Part shown: positions 18,024 to 25,522 of the stretch, one piece after another
How the letters are laid out: every line of letters starts with the position of its first letter
Position numbering within the stretch: position 1 is the stretch's first letter
Assembly: GCF_947581785.1 (NCBI RefSeq)
Contig: NZ_CANPVO010000003.1
Location: 1 to 46,424 of the forward strand
From: Candidatus Palauibacter polyketidifaciens
Lineage (GTDB): Bacteria; Gemmatimonadota; Gemmatimonadetes; Palauibacterales; Palauibacteraceae
Direction: 5' to 3'
DNA length: 46,424 nt
Position numbers and translations under genes: made by a program
Notes under the pieces: model-generated
Seen by the model: the letters and a program-made list of their open reading frames with translations, nothing else
Told to the model about the DNA's origin: nothing
The model's database searches: none

Positions 18024-19985
18024 ATGCGCATACGATCCGACATCTTCCGGCACGCCGGACGGTGGCTTGTGTTGCCGGTGCTCGTCCTGTCCGCCTCTCT
18101 CCCCGGCGCCGTCTTTGCGCAGGACGGCCCCTCGCTCAACGTGGAGGGGCCCGCCGTCGTCCTCACGAACGTTCCCTTCTCTCTCACACTCCACACGGAA
18201 GACGGGGAGAACGCCCGCTATCGCGTGAGATCCGCCTCGGGACGCGAACTCGCCGCCGGCGATCTGCCCATCCGCTCCGAGACCTCCGTCAGCGGGCTGC
18301 GGGCCGCGGAAGGGGCCCTCCCGCTCTCCGTGGAGATGACGTCGGATGGGGGGTCGGCGAGTGCAAGCGTGGATCCGCCGCAATTCCCGGGCTGGGTCAG
18401 CCTCCTTCCGCCGATCATCGCCATCGCCCTAGCGCTCATCTTCCGCCACGTCGTCGTGTCGCTCTTCTTCGGCATCTGGCTGGGCGGATTCTTCATCGCC
18501 GGCCTCGACCCGCTCGCCGGGCTGGGCCGCACCATGGACACGTTCATCGTCCCTTCCCTCGCCGACACGGACAACGCCTCGATCCTCATGTTCTCCGCGC
18601 TGCTGAGCGCGATGGTGGGGGTAATCTCGCGCTCCGGGGGCACGCGCGGGATCGTCGAAGCCCTGCGGCCGCTGGCCACCACGCCGCGCCGCGCGCAACT
18701 CGCCACCTTCTTCGCAGGCGTGGGCATCTTCTTCGACGACTACGCGAACACGCTCATCGTCGGGAACACGTTCCGCCCCGTCACGGACAAGCTGAAGGTC
18801 TCGCGGGAGAAGCTGGCCTATCTCGTGGATTCGACGGCCGCCCCCGTCGTCACGATCGCCTTCGTGTCGACGTGGGTCGGCTTCGAGATCTCGCTGATCC
18901 GCGACGGACTCCGGATTGCCGCCGAGCAGACCGCCGACCCCGCGCTGGCCGGGGCGCTCGCCTCCGCGAGCCCCTTCACGGTCTTCCTGAGCAGCATTCC
19001 GTACCTCTTCTATCCCATCCTCGCCCTGTTCATGGTCGCGGCGGTGATCGCCTCGCAGCGGGATTTCGGCCCCATGCACGGAGCGGAGGTGAGGGCACGC
19101 ACCGGCGGCGGCGTCTTCCGGCCGGGGTCGCAGCTGATGGTGAACTCCGAGGAGACGGGACTCGATGCGCCGGAGGGCGTGCCCCTGCGCTGGTACAATG
19201 CGGCGATCCCCGTGCTGACGGTGGTCCTGACGGTCCTTTTCGGGCTGTATTTCGACGGCCGCGGTGCCGTGGGGCCGGCCTCGCTCTGGGACACGTTCGG
19301 CGCGGCGGACCCGTTCAAGGCGATCCTGTGGGGTTCGCTCGCCGGCTGCCTGGTCGCGATCGGGCTGGCAGTGACGCAGCGCATCCTGACGCTGAGCCAG
19401 GCGCTCGACGGCTGGCTCGCCGGCATCCGGGCGATGACGATGGGGTTCGTCATCCTCACCCTCGCGTGGTCGCTCGGCGAGGTTACGAGTCAGCTCGCGA
19501 CGGCGCCGTACCTGACCCAGATCCTCGAAGGCAACCTCGCGCCGGAACTCGTCCCGGTCATCACTTTCGTGACGGCCGCGATCGTCAGCTTCTGCACCGG
19601 CACCTCGTGGGCCACGATGACCATCCTGCTCCCGCTCGTGGTCCCGCTTATCGTCGCCCTCGGCGGCGCCACGGGCTTCGAGGCCGGAGGCGGCGAGCTG
19701 CTCGTGAGTTCGATCAGTTCGGTCCTCGCCGGGTCGATCTTCGGGGACCACTGCTCGCCCATCTCCGACACGACCGTGCTCAGCTCGATGGCGTCGGCGT
19801 GCGACCACATGGACCACGTGCGAACGCAACTTCCCTACGCGCTCGTCGTCGCGGTGGCCGCGATGCTCTTCGGCCATGTGGGGACGTCTTACGGACTGTC
19901 GCCCTGGATCGCCCACCTGCTGGGGATCGGCACGGTCATCGTCGTGCTGCGCTTCGTCGGAAGGCCCGTTCCCGCGGGAAGCTGA
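18024..19985 (+). CDS. NhaC-family Na+/H+ antiporter-like transporter with extra N-terminal exported domain
   Basis: The 653-residue protein begins with a cleavable-looking signal peptide (WLVLPVLVLSASLPGAVFA). A beta-rich, Ig-like segment of about 90 residues follows (VVLTNVPFSLTLHTEDGENA). From about residue 125 there are a dozen or so membrane helices. Family motifs include FAGVGIFFDDYANTLIVG, FCTGTSWATMTILLPLV and GSIFGDHCSPISDTTVLSS. NhaC relatives exchange Na+ for H+ or carry amino or organic acids; the substrate is not certain. An N-terminal periplasmic domain is not part of standard NhaC. It is divergent from pyrR. Confidence 0.85.
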   Translation: MRIRSDIFRHAGRWLVLPVLVLSASLPGAVFAQDGPSLNVEGPAVVLTNVPFSLTLHTEDGENARYRVRSASGRELAAGDLPIRSETSVSGLRAAEGALPLSVEMTSDGGSASASVDPPQFPGWVSLLPPIIAIALALIFRHVVVSLFFGIWLGGFFIAGLDPLAGLGRTMDTFIVPSLADTDNASILMFSALLSAMVGVISRSGGTRGIVEALRPLATTPRRAQLATFFAGVGIFFDDYANTLIVGNTFRPVTDKLKVSREKLAYLVDSTAAPVVTIAFVSTWVGFEISLIRDGLRIAAEQTADPALAGALASASPFTVFLSSIPYLFYPILALFMVAAVIASQRDFGPMHGAEVRARTGGGVFRPGSQLMVNSEETGLDAPEGVPLRWYNAAIPVLTVVLTVLFGLYFDGRGAVGPASLWDTFGAADPFKAILWGSLAGCLVAIGLAVTQRILTLSQALDGWLAGIRAMTMGFVILTLAWSLGEVTSQLATAPYLTQILEGNLAPELVPVITFVTAAIVSFCTGTSWATMTILLPLVVPLIVALGGATGFEAGGGELLVSSISSVLAGSIFGDHCSPISDTTVLSSMASACDHMDHVRTQLPYALVVAVAAMLFGHVGTSYGLSPWIAHLLGIGTVIVVLRFVGRPVPAGS

Positions 19986-20057
19986 CGGCCCCGGCGTCGC
20001 GCGCACACGCGGGGTCGTCCCCCGGGGCCGGCGGGCAGCCGCCGTGACGCGGATTTC

Positions 20058-20086
20058 GTGACACGCGATTGATAATCCATTATCAT
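20058..20086 (+). promoter_or_regulatory. Promoter of the merC-fur pair
   Basis: GTGACA (20058-20063) and TATCAT (20081-20086) are exactly 17 bases apart, each five of six to consensus. The ATG at 20096 follows the -10 by nine bases without a Shine-Dalgarno, which implies an almost leaderless mRNA. Confidence 0.6.
20070..20085. promoter_or_regulatory. Palindromic operator, Fur/Zur-box-like
   Basis: TGATAAT, two bases, ATTATCA: a perfect 7-2-7 inverted repeat lying in the spacer and overlapping the -10 of the merC promoter. Fur-family boxes are usually AT-rich 7-1-7 palindromes containing GATAAT. The gene two positions on encodes a Fur-family protein, so autoregulation is likely. Confidence 0.65.
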
Positions 20087-20095
20087 CACGCCCTG

Positions 20096-20551
20096 ATGAA
20101 AAACTCTCTCGCAACTCTCGCAACGGCCCCGTCGAGGGTCTCGTCGGGTGCGTCTCTGGCTTCGGGATCGCGCGTGGTGGCGTGCGCCGCGGTCTGGTGC
20201 GGCGTGCACTGTGCGCTCACGCCGTTTCTCGTCGCGGCGGCACCCGCGCTTGCGCTCTCCGAGGGCGTCGAGCGAGCGGTTTGGGCCGGGACCTTCGTCC
20301 TCGGCGCGGTCATGCTCGCCCTGGGCCCGGCCCGCAGGAACGCGGCGGTGCTGCTCATCTTCGCGGGGGGGACCGCACTCTGGTTCGCCTCCCTCGCCGG
20401 TTGGCTCGAGCCGCTGCCCGAGACCGGGACGTCGACCGCCGGCAGCCTGGTCCTCGCAGGCGCGCTTTTTCAGGGCGCCCGCATCTGCCAGGCCGGCGCG
20501 GGCGCGTGCGCGGTATGTGACGAAGAGGAGCCCACGGATCAACGAAGCTGA
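20096..20551 (+). CDS. MerC-like small membrane protein
   Basis: At 151 residues with about four hydrophobic helices, it carries CGVHCALTPFLVAAAP, close to the CxxHC motif of the MerC mercury-transport family. A C-terminal CAVCDEEE adds a possible metal-binding pair. No merA, merP or merR is nearby, so mercury resistance is not supported. Its pairing with a Fur-family regulator suggests a divalent metal such as zinc, although this is inference. The ATG at 20096 was chosen over a TTG at 20069, which lies upstream of the -10. Confidence 0.72.
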   Translation: MKNSLATLATAPSRVSSGASLASGSRVVACAAVWCGVHCALTPFLVAAAPALALSEGVERAVWAGTFVLGAVMLALGPARRNAAVLLIFAGGTALWFASLAGWLEPLPETGTSTAGSLVLAGALFQGARICQAGAGACAVCDEEEPTDQRS

Positions 20552-20586
20552 CGCCGACCGTCCCCTCTGGTCCGGGTAGACTGCCA

Positions 20587-20955
20587 ATGCAACGAGACAC
20601 CCGTCAACGCAGGGCGATTCGGGACGTGTTCATGAGCGTCGCGCGCCCCCTCACGGCGGATGAGGTCCTCGAGCACGGCCGGCGGATCGTGCCGTCGCTC
20701 GGGATCGCGACCGTCTATCGGAACGTGAAGGCCCTCGTCGCCGAAGGGTGGCTGTCGGAAGTCGAGCTTCCGGGCGGTGGGCTTCGGTACGAGTTGGCCG
20801 GCGGGCCGCATCACCACCACTTCCTCTGCCGCACGTGCGATCAGGTGTTCGACGTGCACCACTGTCCGGATGAAATCGAAGAGTGGGCCCCCGAGAGCTT
20901 CGAGGTCGAAAGCCACGAGCTGGTCCTCTTCGGCCGCTGCGAGGAGTGCGTCTGA
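20587..20955 (+). CDS. Fur-family metal-responsive repressor (Zur/Fur/PerR type)
   Basis: The 122-residue protein has an N-terminal winged helix (RQRRAIRDVFMSVARPLTADEV, then LGIATVYRNVKAL as recognition helix). A C-terminal metal domain carries PHHHHFLCRTC, VHHC and a final RCEEC, giving two CxxC pairs for structural zinc plus His ligands. It lies 35 bases after the MerC-like gene. The operator at 20070-20085 is its likely target. Which metal it senses cannot be read directly; the MerC partner and the CxxC pairs favour zinc. Confidence 0.88.
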   Translation: MQRDTRQRRAIRDVFMSVARPLTADEVLEHGRRIVPSLGIATVYRNVKALVAEGWLSEVELPGGGLRYELAGGPHHHHFLCRTCDQVFDVHHCPDEIEEWAPESFEVESHELVLFGRCEECV

Positions 20956-20992
20956 CCGGCCGCCCGGCCGCTTTGACGCCGCAGCCGCCGCG

Positions 20993-21460
20993 CTAGCGCC
21001 GCTGGCGGAAGAAGTCCCGCAGGAGACGCGCGGATTCCTCGGCAAGCACGCCGGGCACGAGCTCCACTCGATGGTTCAGCCGCGGGTCGCAGACCAGGTT
21101 CTCGACCGAGCCACACATCCCCGCCTTGGGATCCGCGGCCCCGAACACGACGGTGCGGACGCGGGCCAGGACCGCGGCGCCGGCGCACATCGCGCACGGT
21201 TCGAGGGTGGCGTACAGGGTGTGTCCCTCCAGCCGCCAGTCGCCGAGGCGGGCGGCGGCGGCGCGCAACGCCAGAACCTCCGCGTGTGCCGTAGGGTCGG
21301 AGTCCGCGCGAGTCCGGTTATGCGCCTCCGCCACGATCTCGCCCCCCGCGTCGAGGACGAGCGCGGCGACGGGCACCTCCCCCCTCTCCCCGCCGAGCGT
21401 CGCGAGTTCCAGCGCCCGCCGCATCGGCGCCTCGTGCTCCGCGGGCCAGGTCCGGTTCAC
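20993..21460 (-). CDS. tadA: tRNA-specific adenosine deaminase
   Basis: At 155 residues it carries the zinc cytidine/deoxycytidylate deaminase motifs HAEVLAL (His ligand and catalytic Glu) and EPCAMCAGAAVLARV (two Cys ligands), in the form typical of TadA, which makes inosine-34 in tRNA-Arg(ACG). The C-terminal helix ESARLLRDFFRQRR also fits. The ATG overlaps the gltX stop as ATGA. Confidence 0.93.
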   Translation of the reverse strand: MNRTWPAEHEAPMRRALELATLGGERGEVPVAALVLDAGGEIVAEAHNRTRADSDPTAHAEVLALRAAAARLGDWRLEGHTLYATLEPCAMCAGAAVLARVRTVVFGAADPKAGMCGSVENLVCDPRLNHRVELVPGVLAEESARLLRDFFRQRR

Positions 21461-22932
21461 GCCGTGGCCATCCGGGCGTCGAGGGCACGGGCTGCGGCGA
21501 GAACCCGGGCCAGCGTCCGCTCCCGTCCCATCGCTTCGAGCACCTCGAAGATGCCGGGGCTCACAGCCTGGCCCATGAGCGCAACGCGGAGGGGATTGAT
21601 GATCCGCCCCGCGCCGACCTCGAGTTCCGCCGCGAGACCCCGCACCTCGGATTCCAGCGTCTGCACGTCGCGGAACGCCGCCTCCCCGGCGAGACGCTCT
21701 GCCAGAAGCCGGAGGTGGAAGGCCGTCTCCTCCGGCCGTTTCCAGAAACGCTTCACCGCATCTTCGTCGTAGCGGATGCCCGCGGCGAAGAAGGGAGAGA
21801 CCTGCCGCGCGAGCGCGGGCAGCGTCCGCGGACGTCCCTTCACGAGATCGATGATCCGCGCCAGGCGCTCGGGCGAGGAATCGAGTCCGGGGTGGGTCTC
21901 GGAAAGGTCCCGCCCGTCCTCCCGCGCCTCCCGGCCGAGAATCTCGACGACGGCTCCGGCCAGGTCGGCCGCCGGAGCGTCGGCGATGTGGCGCCCGTTC
22001 AGCCAGCCGAGCTTCTCGAGATCGAACACCGCGCTCTTCTTCAGCACGCGGCTGATCGAAAACGCTTTCGTCAGGCCTCCGACATCGAACACCTCCCGGT
22101 CGTCTCCCGGAGACCAGCCGAGGAGCGCGAGGAAGTTCACCATCCCATCGGGCAGGTAGCCCTCGTCGCGATAGGCGAGGACGGACATCGCGCCGTGGCG
22201 CTTGGAGAGTCGCTTGCCGTCCGAGCCGAGGATCAGGGGCACGTGTCCGAAGGCGGGGAGCGGCCGGCCGAGGGCGCGATAGAGGAGGATCTGCTTCGGC
22301 GTGTTCGAGAGATGGTCATCGCCGCGGATCACATGCGTCATCCCCGCCTCCGCGTCATCGGAGACGACGGCGAGATTATAGACGGGCGTCCCGTCGGAAC
22401 GGAGGATGATGAAGTCGTCGATCGACCCGGCCGGGAACGACATCGGCCCGTGGATCATGTCCTCCCACTCGATCGCCTCCTCCGGCGCCCGAACCCGGAC
22501 GGCGAACGGCTCCCCCGCATCGGCCCGCGCGTCGGAGACGGCGGCGTCCAACCGCCCGCAGCGGCCGTCGTACCCGTATCCCGCCCCGGCCCGCTTCGCC
22601 TCCTCGCGCCGCGCGGCGAGTTCCTCCGCAGTGCAGAAACACCGGTAGGCGGCCCCCTGGCGGAGCAGCTTCAGGGCATCGCGCCGGTGGCGCTCGACGC
22701 CGTCCGCCTGGAACACCGGACCCTCGTCCACCTCCAGACCCAGCCATGCGAGTCCGTCCACGATCGCCTGCGTGTGTTCGGGGCGGGAACGCGCCCGGTC
22801 CGTATCCTCCACGCGCAGGAGGAACGTCCCGCCCGCGCTGCGAGCATACAGCCAGTTGAACAGCGCCGTGCGCGCGCCGCCCACGTGCAGGAAACCGGTG
22901 GGGCTGGGGGCGAACCTCACCCGGACCGTCAT
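21457..22932 (-). CDS. gltX: Glutamate--tRNA ligase
   Basis: The ATG at 22932 begins MTVRVRFAPSPTGFLHVGG, the expected class I start with the HIGH-type motif, and gives 491 residues. The KMSKS-type motif is KRLSKRHGAMSV. The C-terminal anticodon-binding domain is present. Whether it charges only tRNA-Glu or also tRNA-Gln cannot be told here. An upstream in-frame extension to 23049 has no conserved residues. Confidence 0.96.
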   Translation of the reverse strand: MTVRVRFAPSPTGFLHVGGARTALFNWLYARSAGGTFLLRVEDTDRARSRPEHTQAIVDGLAWLGLEVDEGPVFQADGVERHRRDALKLLRQGAAYRCFCTAEELAARREEAKRAGAGYGYDGRCGRLDAAVSDARADAGEPFAVRVRAPEEAIEWEDMIHGPMSFPAGSIDDFIILRSDGTPVYNLAVVSDDAEAGMTHVIRGDDHLSNTPKQILLYRALGRPLPAFGHVPLILGSDGKRLSKRHGAMSVLAYRDEGYLPDGMVNFLALLGWSPGDDREVFDVGGLTKAFSISRVLKKSAVFDLEKLGWLNGRHIADAPAADLAGAVVEILGREAREDGRDLSETHPGLDSSPERLARIIDLVKGRPRTLPALARQVSPFFAAGIRYDEDAVKRFWKRPEETAFHLRLLAERLAGEAAFRDVQTLESEVRGLAAELEVGAGRIINPLRVALMGQAVSPGIFEVLEAMGRERTLARVLAAARALDARMATA

Positions 22933-22941
22933 GAACGCTCC

Positions 22942-22977
22942 TCTTCCGTCGGGGAACCGTCTTCCGTTGGGGAACCG
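22942..22977. repeat. Two 18-bp tandem repeats upstream of gltX
   Basis: TCTTCCGTCGGGGAACCG (22942-22959) is followed by a copy with one change (22960-22977). It lies ten bases before the gltX start codon and may be part of its leader. Confidence 0.7.
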
Positions 22978-23051
22978 GTCGAACTCCGCGCGCCCGCGCA
23001 TCCGGGCCGGGATTGTTCCATCTTGGATGGACGACCCATAGGATGCCACGC

Positions 23052-24341
23052 ATGAGCCCCGGATCCGCCTTCGTCCTCCCCGGCCTCCGCAGTCCGTTTG
23101 CGAAGATCGACCGCGAACTTTCGCGCCTCGACAGCCTGGCGCTGTCCGCCCCGGTCATCCAGCAGACGGTGGCGGGAGATGGGGGGCCGGGCCGCGAGAA
23201 CGCGGGGCGGATCGATCTCTTCCTGTGGGGCGCGGTCATCCCCTCGCTCACGGTGAGCAACTGGGGCCGTGAGGTCTGGTTCGACGCGGGTCTCGAGGCG
23301 CGCGTCCCGGCCCAGGGCATCGTCCAGGCGTGCGCCACCTCCATCGCCGCCGCGACCCACGGCGCGGGTCAGGTGGCCGGGGGACGGGCGGATCTCGTCC
23401 TCTGCGGCGGCGTGGAATCGACGAGTCACACGCAGATCGGACTCTCGCCGGGACTCAGCCGGACGATCCGACGCGCGGGGAGCGCGGGCAGCCCGGCGCG
23501 CATGGTGCGGACGCTGGCGGGGATTCGCCCCCGCGACTTCCGGATCTCGGCGCCGGCGGTGAAGGAGCGGACGACGGGGAAGACGATGGGAGGGCACGCC
23601 GAGGAGATGGCCCGCGAATGGGACATCTCGCGCGAGGCTCAGGACCGATTCGCGCTCGCGAGTCACGAGGGCGCCACCCGGGATGAGGGCGCGTTCTTCC
23701 GGCGGCTCCTCGTCACGCCCGGCACCTTCCCCGTCGATCGCGACACCCTCCCGCGCGCCGGGACGTCGATGGAGAAGCTCGCCGGCCTTCGCCCGGCCTT
23801 CTCCCGTTCCGGGGGGACGCTCACCGCGGGCAACTCCACGCCCCTGACGGACGGAGCCGCGGCGTGCTGGGTCGCGTCCGAGGCGGGACTCTCCTCGCTT
23901 CCCGACTCGCTGCCGCGGGCGCGCCTCCTCGACTGGCGGCAGGCCGCCATCGATCCGGACCGCGAGGGGCTCCTCATCGCCCCGGCCATCGCGATTGCCG
24001 AACTTCTGCATCGCCACGGACTCACGCTCGAGGACATCGGGCTGTGGGAGTTCCATGAGGCGTTCGCGGCGCAGGTCCTGTGCACGGTCGCGGCGCTGGA
24101 GGACTCGAGGTGGCTCGCCGCCCGTTCCTCCGTGAAGGACGGCCTCGGCGCGTTCCCGCGCGACCGGATCAACCCCAACGGCGGGAGCGTCGCGCTCGGA
24201 CACCCGTTCGGCGCCACCGGGGCGCGCATCCTCTCCCAGACGGTGCTCGACCTCGCGGAACGGCCGGCCGGGACGCGGGCGATCGTCAGCGTGTGCGCCG
24301 CGGGCGGCCTCGGCCACGTGGCGCTCCTGGAGGCCGTCTAG
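23052..24341 (+). CDS. Thiolase (acetyl-CoA acyltransferase, FadI-like)
   Basis: It cleaves 3-ketoacyl-CoA in beta-oxidation, or condenses acyl-CoAs. It has the catalytic Cys in VQACATSIAAA, GGVESTS, WEFHEAFAAQ, NPNGGSVALGHPFGATGAR and the second catalytic Cys in VCAAGGLGHVALLE. The HEAFAAQ form matches FadI rather than FadA or AtoB. No FadJ/FadB partner is adjacent. The second of two ATGs (23052, 429 residues) was chosen because a TAGGAT hexamer ends seven bases before it; 23043 is the alternative. There is no Shine-Dalgarno. Confidence 0.9.
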   Translation: MSPGSAFVLPGLRSPFAKIDRELSRLDSLALSAPVIQQTVAGDGGPGRENAGRIDLFLWGAVIPSLTVSNWGREVWFDAGLEARVPAQGIVQACATSIAAATHGAGQVAGGRADLVLCGGVESTSHTQIGLSPGLSRTIRRAGSAGSPARMVRTLAGIRPRDFRISAPAVKERTTGKTMGGHAEEMAREWDISREAQDRFALASHEGATRDEGAFFRRLLVTPGTFPVDRDTLPRAGTSMEKLAGLRPAFSRSGGTLTAGNSTPLTDGAAACWVASEAGLSSLPDSLPRARLLDWRQAAIDPDREGLLIAPAIAIAELLHRHGLTLEDIGLWEFHEAFAAQVLCTVAALEDSRWLAARSSVKDGLGAFPRDRINPNGGSVALGHPFGATGARILSQTVLDLAERPAGTRAIVSVCAAGGLGHVALLEAV

Positions 24342-25411
24342 CGGCGGAGTTCGAAGGTCAGGCCCAGGAGCGCGGTGACGAGGACGAGTGCGTTCGCCTG
24401 GTGCAGCGCGGCAAGCGGGATGGGGACGAAGAGGAGCAGCGTCGCAACCCCCAGCACCGCCTGCGCCCACGCGGCCGCGAAGCCGGCGTGCGCCCACGTC
24501 CTCGCCGGGGCCGGGGCGCGCCGCGCGCAGGCCCACCAGAGCGCCGTCACACCCCCGAGCAGGACCATCGCGAGGACGCGGTGGTTGAACTGCGCCGTCG
24601 TCCTGTCCTCAAACGGACTCAGCCACCAGGGGGACGCCCCGAAGAGGTCCGGGGGAATCCAGCCGTCCCCCATCGTGGGGAACGTGTTGTAGACGAGTCC
24701 CGCGTCCAGACCGGCCACGAAGCCGCCCGAGAGCAGCGTGAGCGCGGCGAGCCCGAGTACGACGGTGGACCCCCGGGGGAGGCCGGCGGAGCCGCGGGGG
24801 AGGCCGGCGCCCGACGTGGGTTCCAGGCCCCCGTTTTCCGCCGCGGGGCGCAGCAGCGAGAGCGCGGTCCAGAGCGTGAGGGCGTAGACGAGCACCGCAA
24901 GCGAGAGATGCGCGGTCAGGCGGTAGGGACTCACGCGGGGGATGTCGACGAGCCCGCTCTGTACCATCCACCAGCCGAGCAGCCCCTGGGCGCCTCCCAG
25001 CGCAAGAAGGAGCAGGAGGCGCGGGATGAGAGACGGCGGGATCATCCGGCGGAGAAGGAAGACTGCGAAGGGGATGATGAAGACGAGTCCGATCACGCGC
25101 CCGAGAAGCCGGTGCGCGTACTCGAACCAGAAGATGCGCTTGAAGTCGGCCAGCGACATCCCCCGGTTCACGAGCCGGTACTCCGGAGAGTCGCGATAGG
25201 CGGCGAACTCGCGCTCCCACCCCTCGGCGCTCAGCGGAGGCACGACGCCGCTCACCGGTTCCCAGTCGACCATTGAGAGGCCCGATCCGGTCAGGCGCGT
25301 CACACCTCCCACGACGAGCGTCGCCGCAACGAGGGTGCAGCCGACCAGGAGCCAGGCGGCGATGATCCGCGCGTGGCGTCGCGGCATGCTCTGAACGGAA
25401 GGCGATGGCAT
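24338..25411 (-). CDS. ctaA: Heme A synthase (CtaA/Cox15)
   Basis: The 357-residue protein has about eight membrane helices and oxidises heme O to heme A for cytochrome oxidase. The hallmark GGVTRLTGSGLSMVDWEPVSG follows the first helix. Conserved histidines occur in WFEYAHRLLGR, YRLTAHLSLA, FNHRVLAM and ALHQANAL, with the NTFPTMG motif. There are no paired loop cysteines, so it is the alphaproteobacterial/mitochondrial form. A 21-bp repeat lengthens one loop. The stop overlaps that of the thiolase, which is convergent. An in-frame ATG at 25387 is an alternative start. Confidence 0.93.
   Translation of the reverse strand: MPSPSVQSMPRRHARIIAAWLLVGCTLVAATLVVGGVTRLTGSGLSMVDWEPVSGVVPPLSAEGWEREFAAYRDSPEYRLVNRGMSLADFKRIFWFEYAHRLLGRVIGLVFIIPFAVFLLRRMIPPSLIPRLLLLLALGGAQGLLGWWMVQSGLVDIPRVSPYRLTAHLSLAVLVYALTLWTALSLLRPAAENGGLEPTSGAGLPRGSAGLPRGSTVVLGLAALTLLSGGFVAGLDAGLVYNTFPTMGDGWIPPDLFGASPWWLSPFEDRTTAQFNHRVLAMVLLGGVTALWWACARRAPAPARTWAHAGFAAAWAQAVLGVATLLLFVPIPLAALHQANALVLVTALLGLTFELRR
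24769..24811 (-). repeat. Two-copy 21-bp repeat in ctaA loop
   Basis: An approximate direct repeat encodes GLPRGSA twice (as GLPRGSAGLPRGST) in the loop between membrane helices of heme A synthase. The boundary is approximate. Confidence 0.6.
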
Positions 25412-25522
25412 GAGGGTTCCGGGGTGCGTTTGCGCCGGTTTCGTGACCTGTGCGAACTTCGGTCCCTCCCGGAGTCGCCGGGGCGCGGAAGATAGACGGG
25501 GACGGTGGAGAGGCCAAGCGCG

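Noticed and set aside
18429..20123. A 564-codon minus-strand open frame
   Set aside because: It is antisense to the NhaC-type antiporter and its composition (RRH, EDD runs) is that of a shadow frame.
20096..20551. Mercury-resistance operon
   Set aside because: The MerC-like protein has the CxxHC motif, but merA, merT, merP and a MerR regulator are absent. The linked regulator is of the Fur family.
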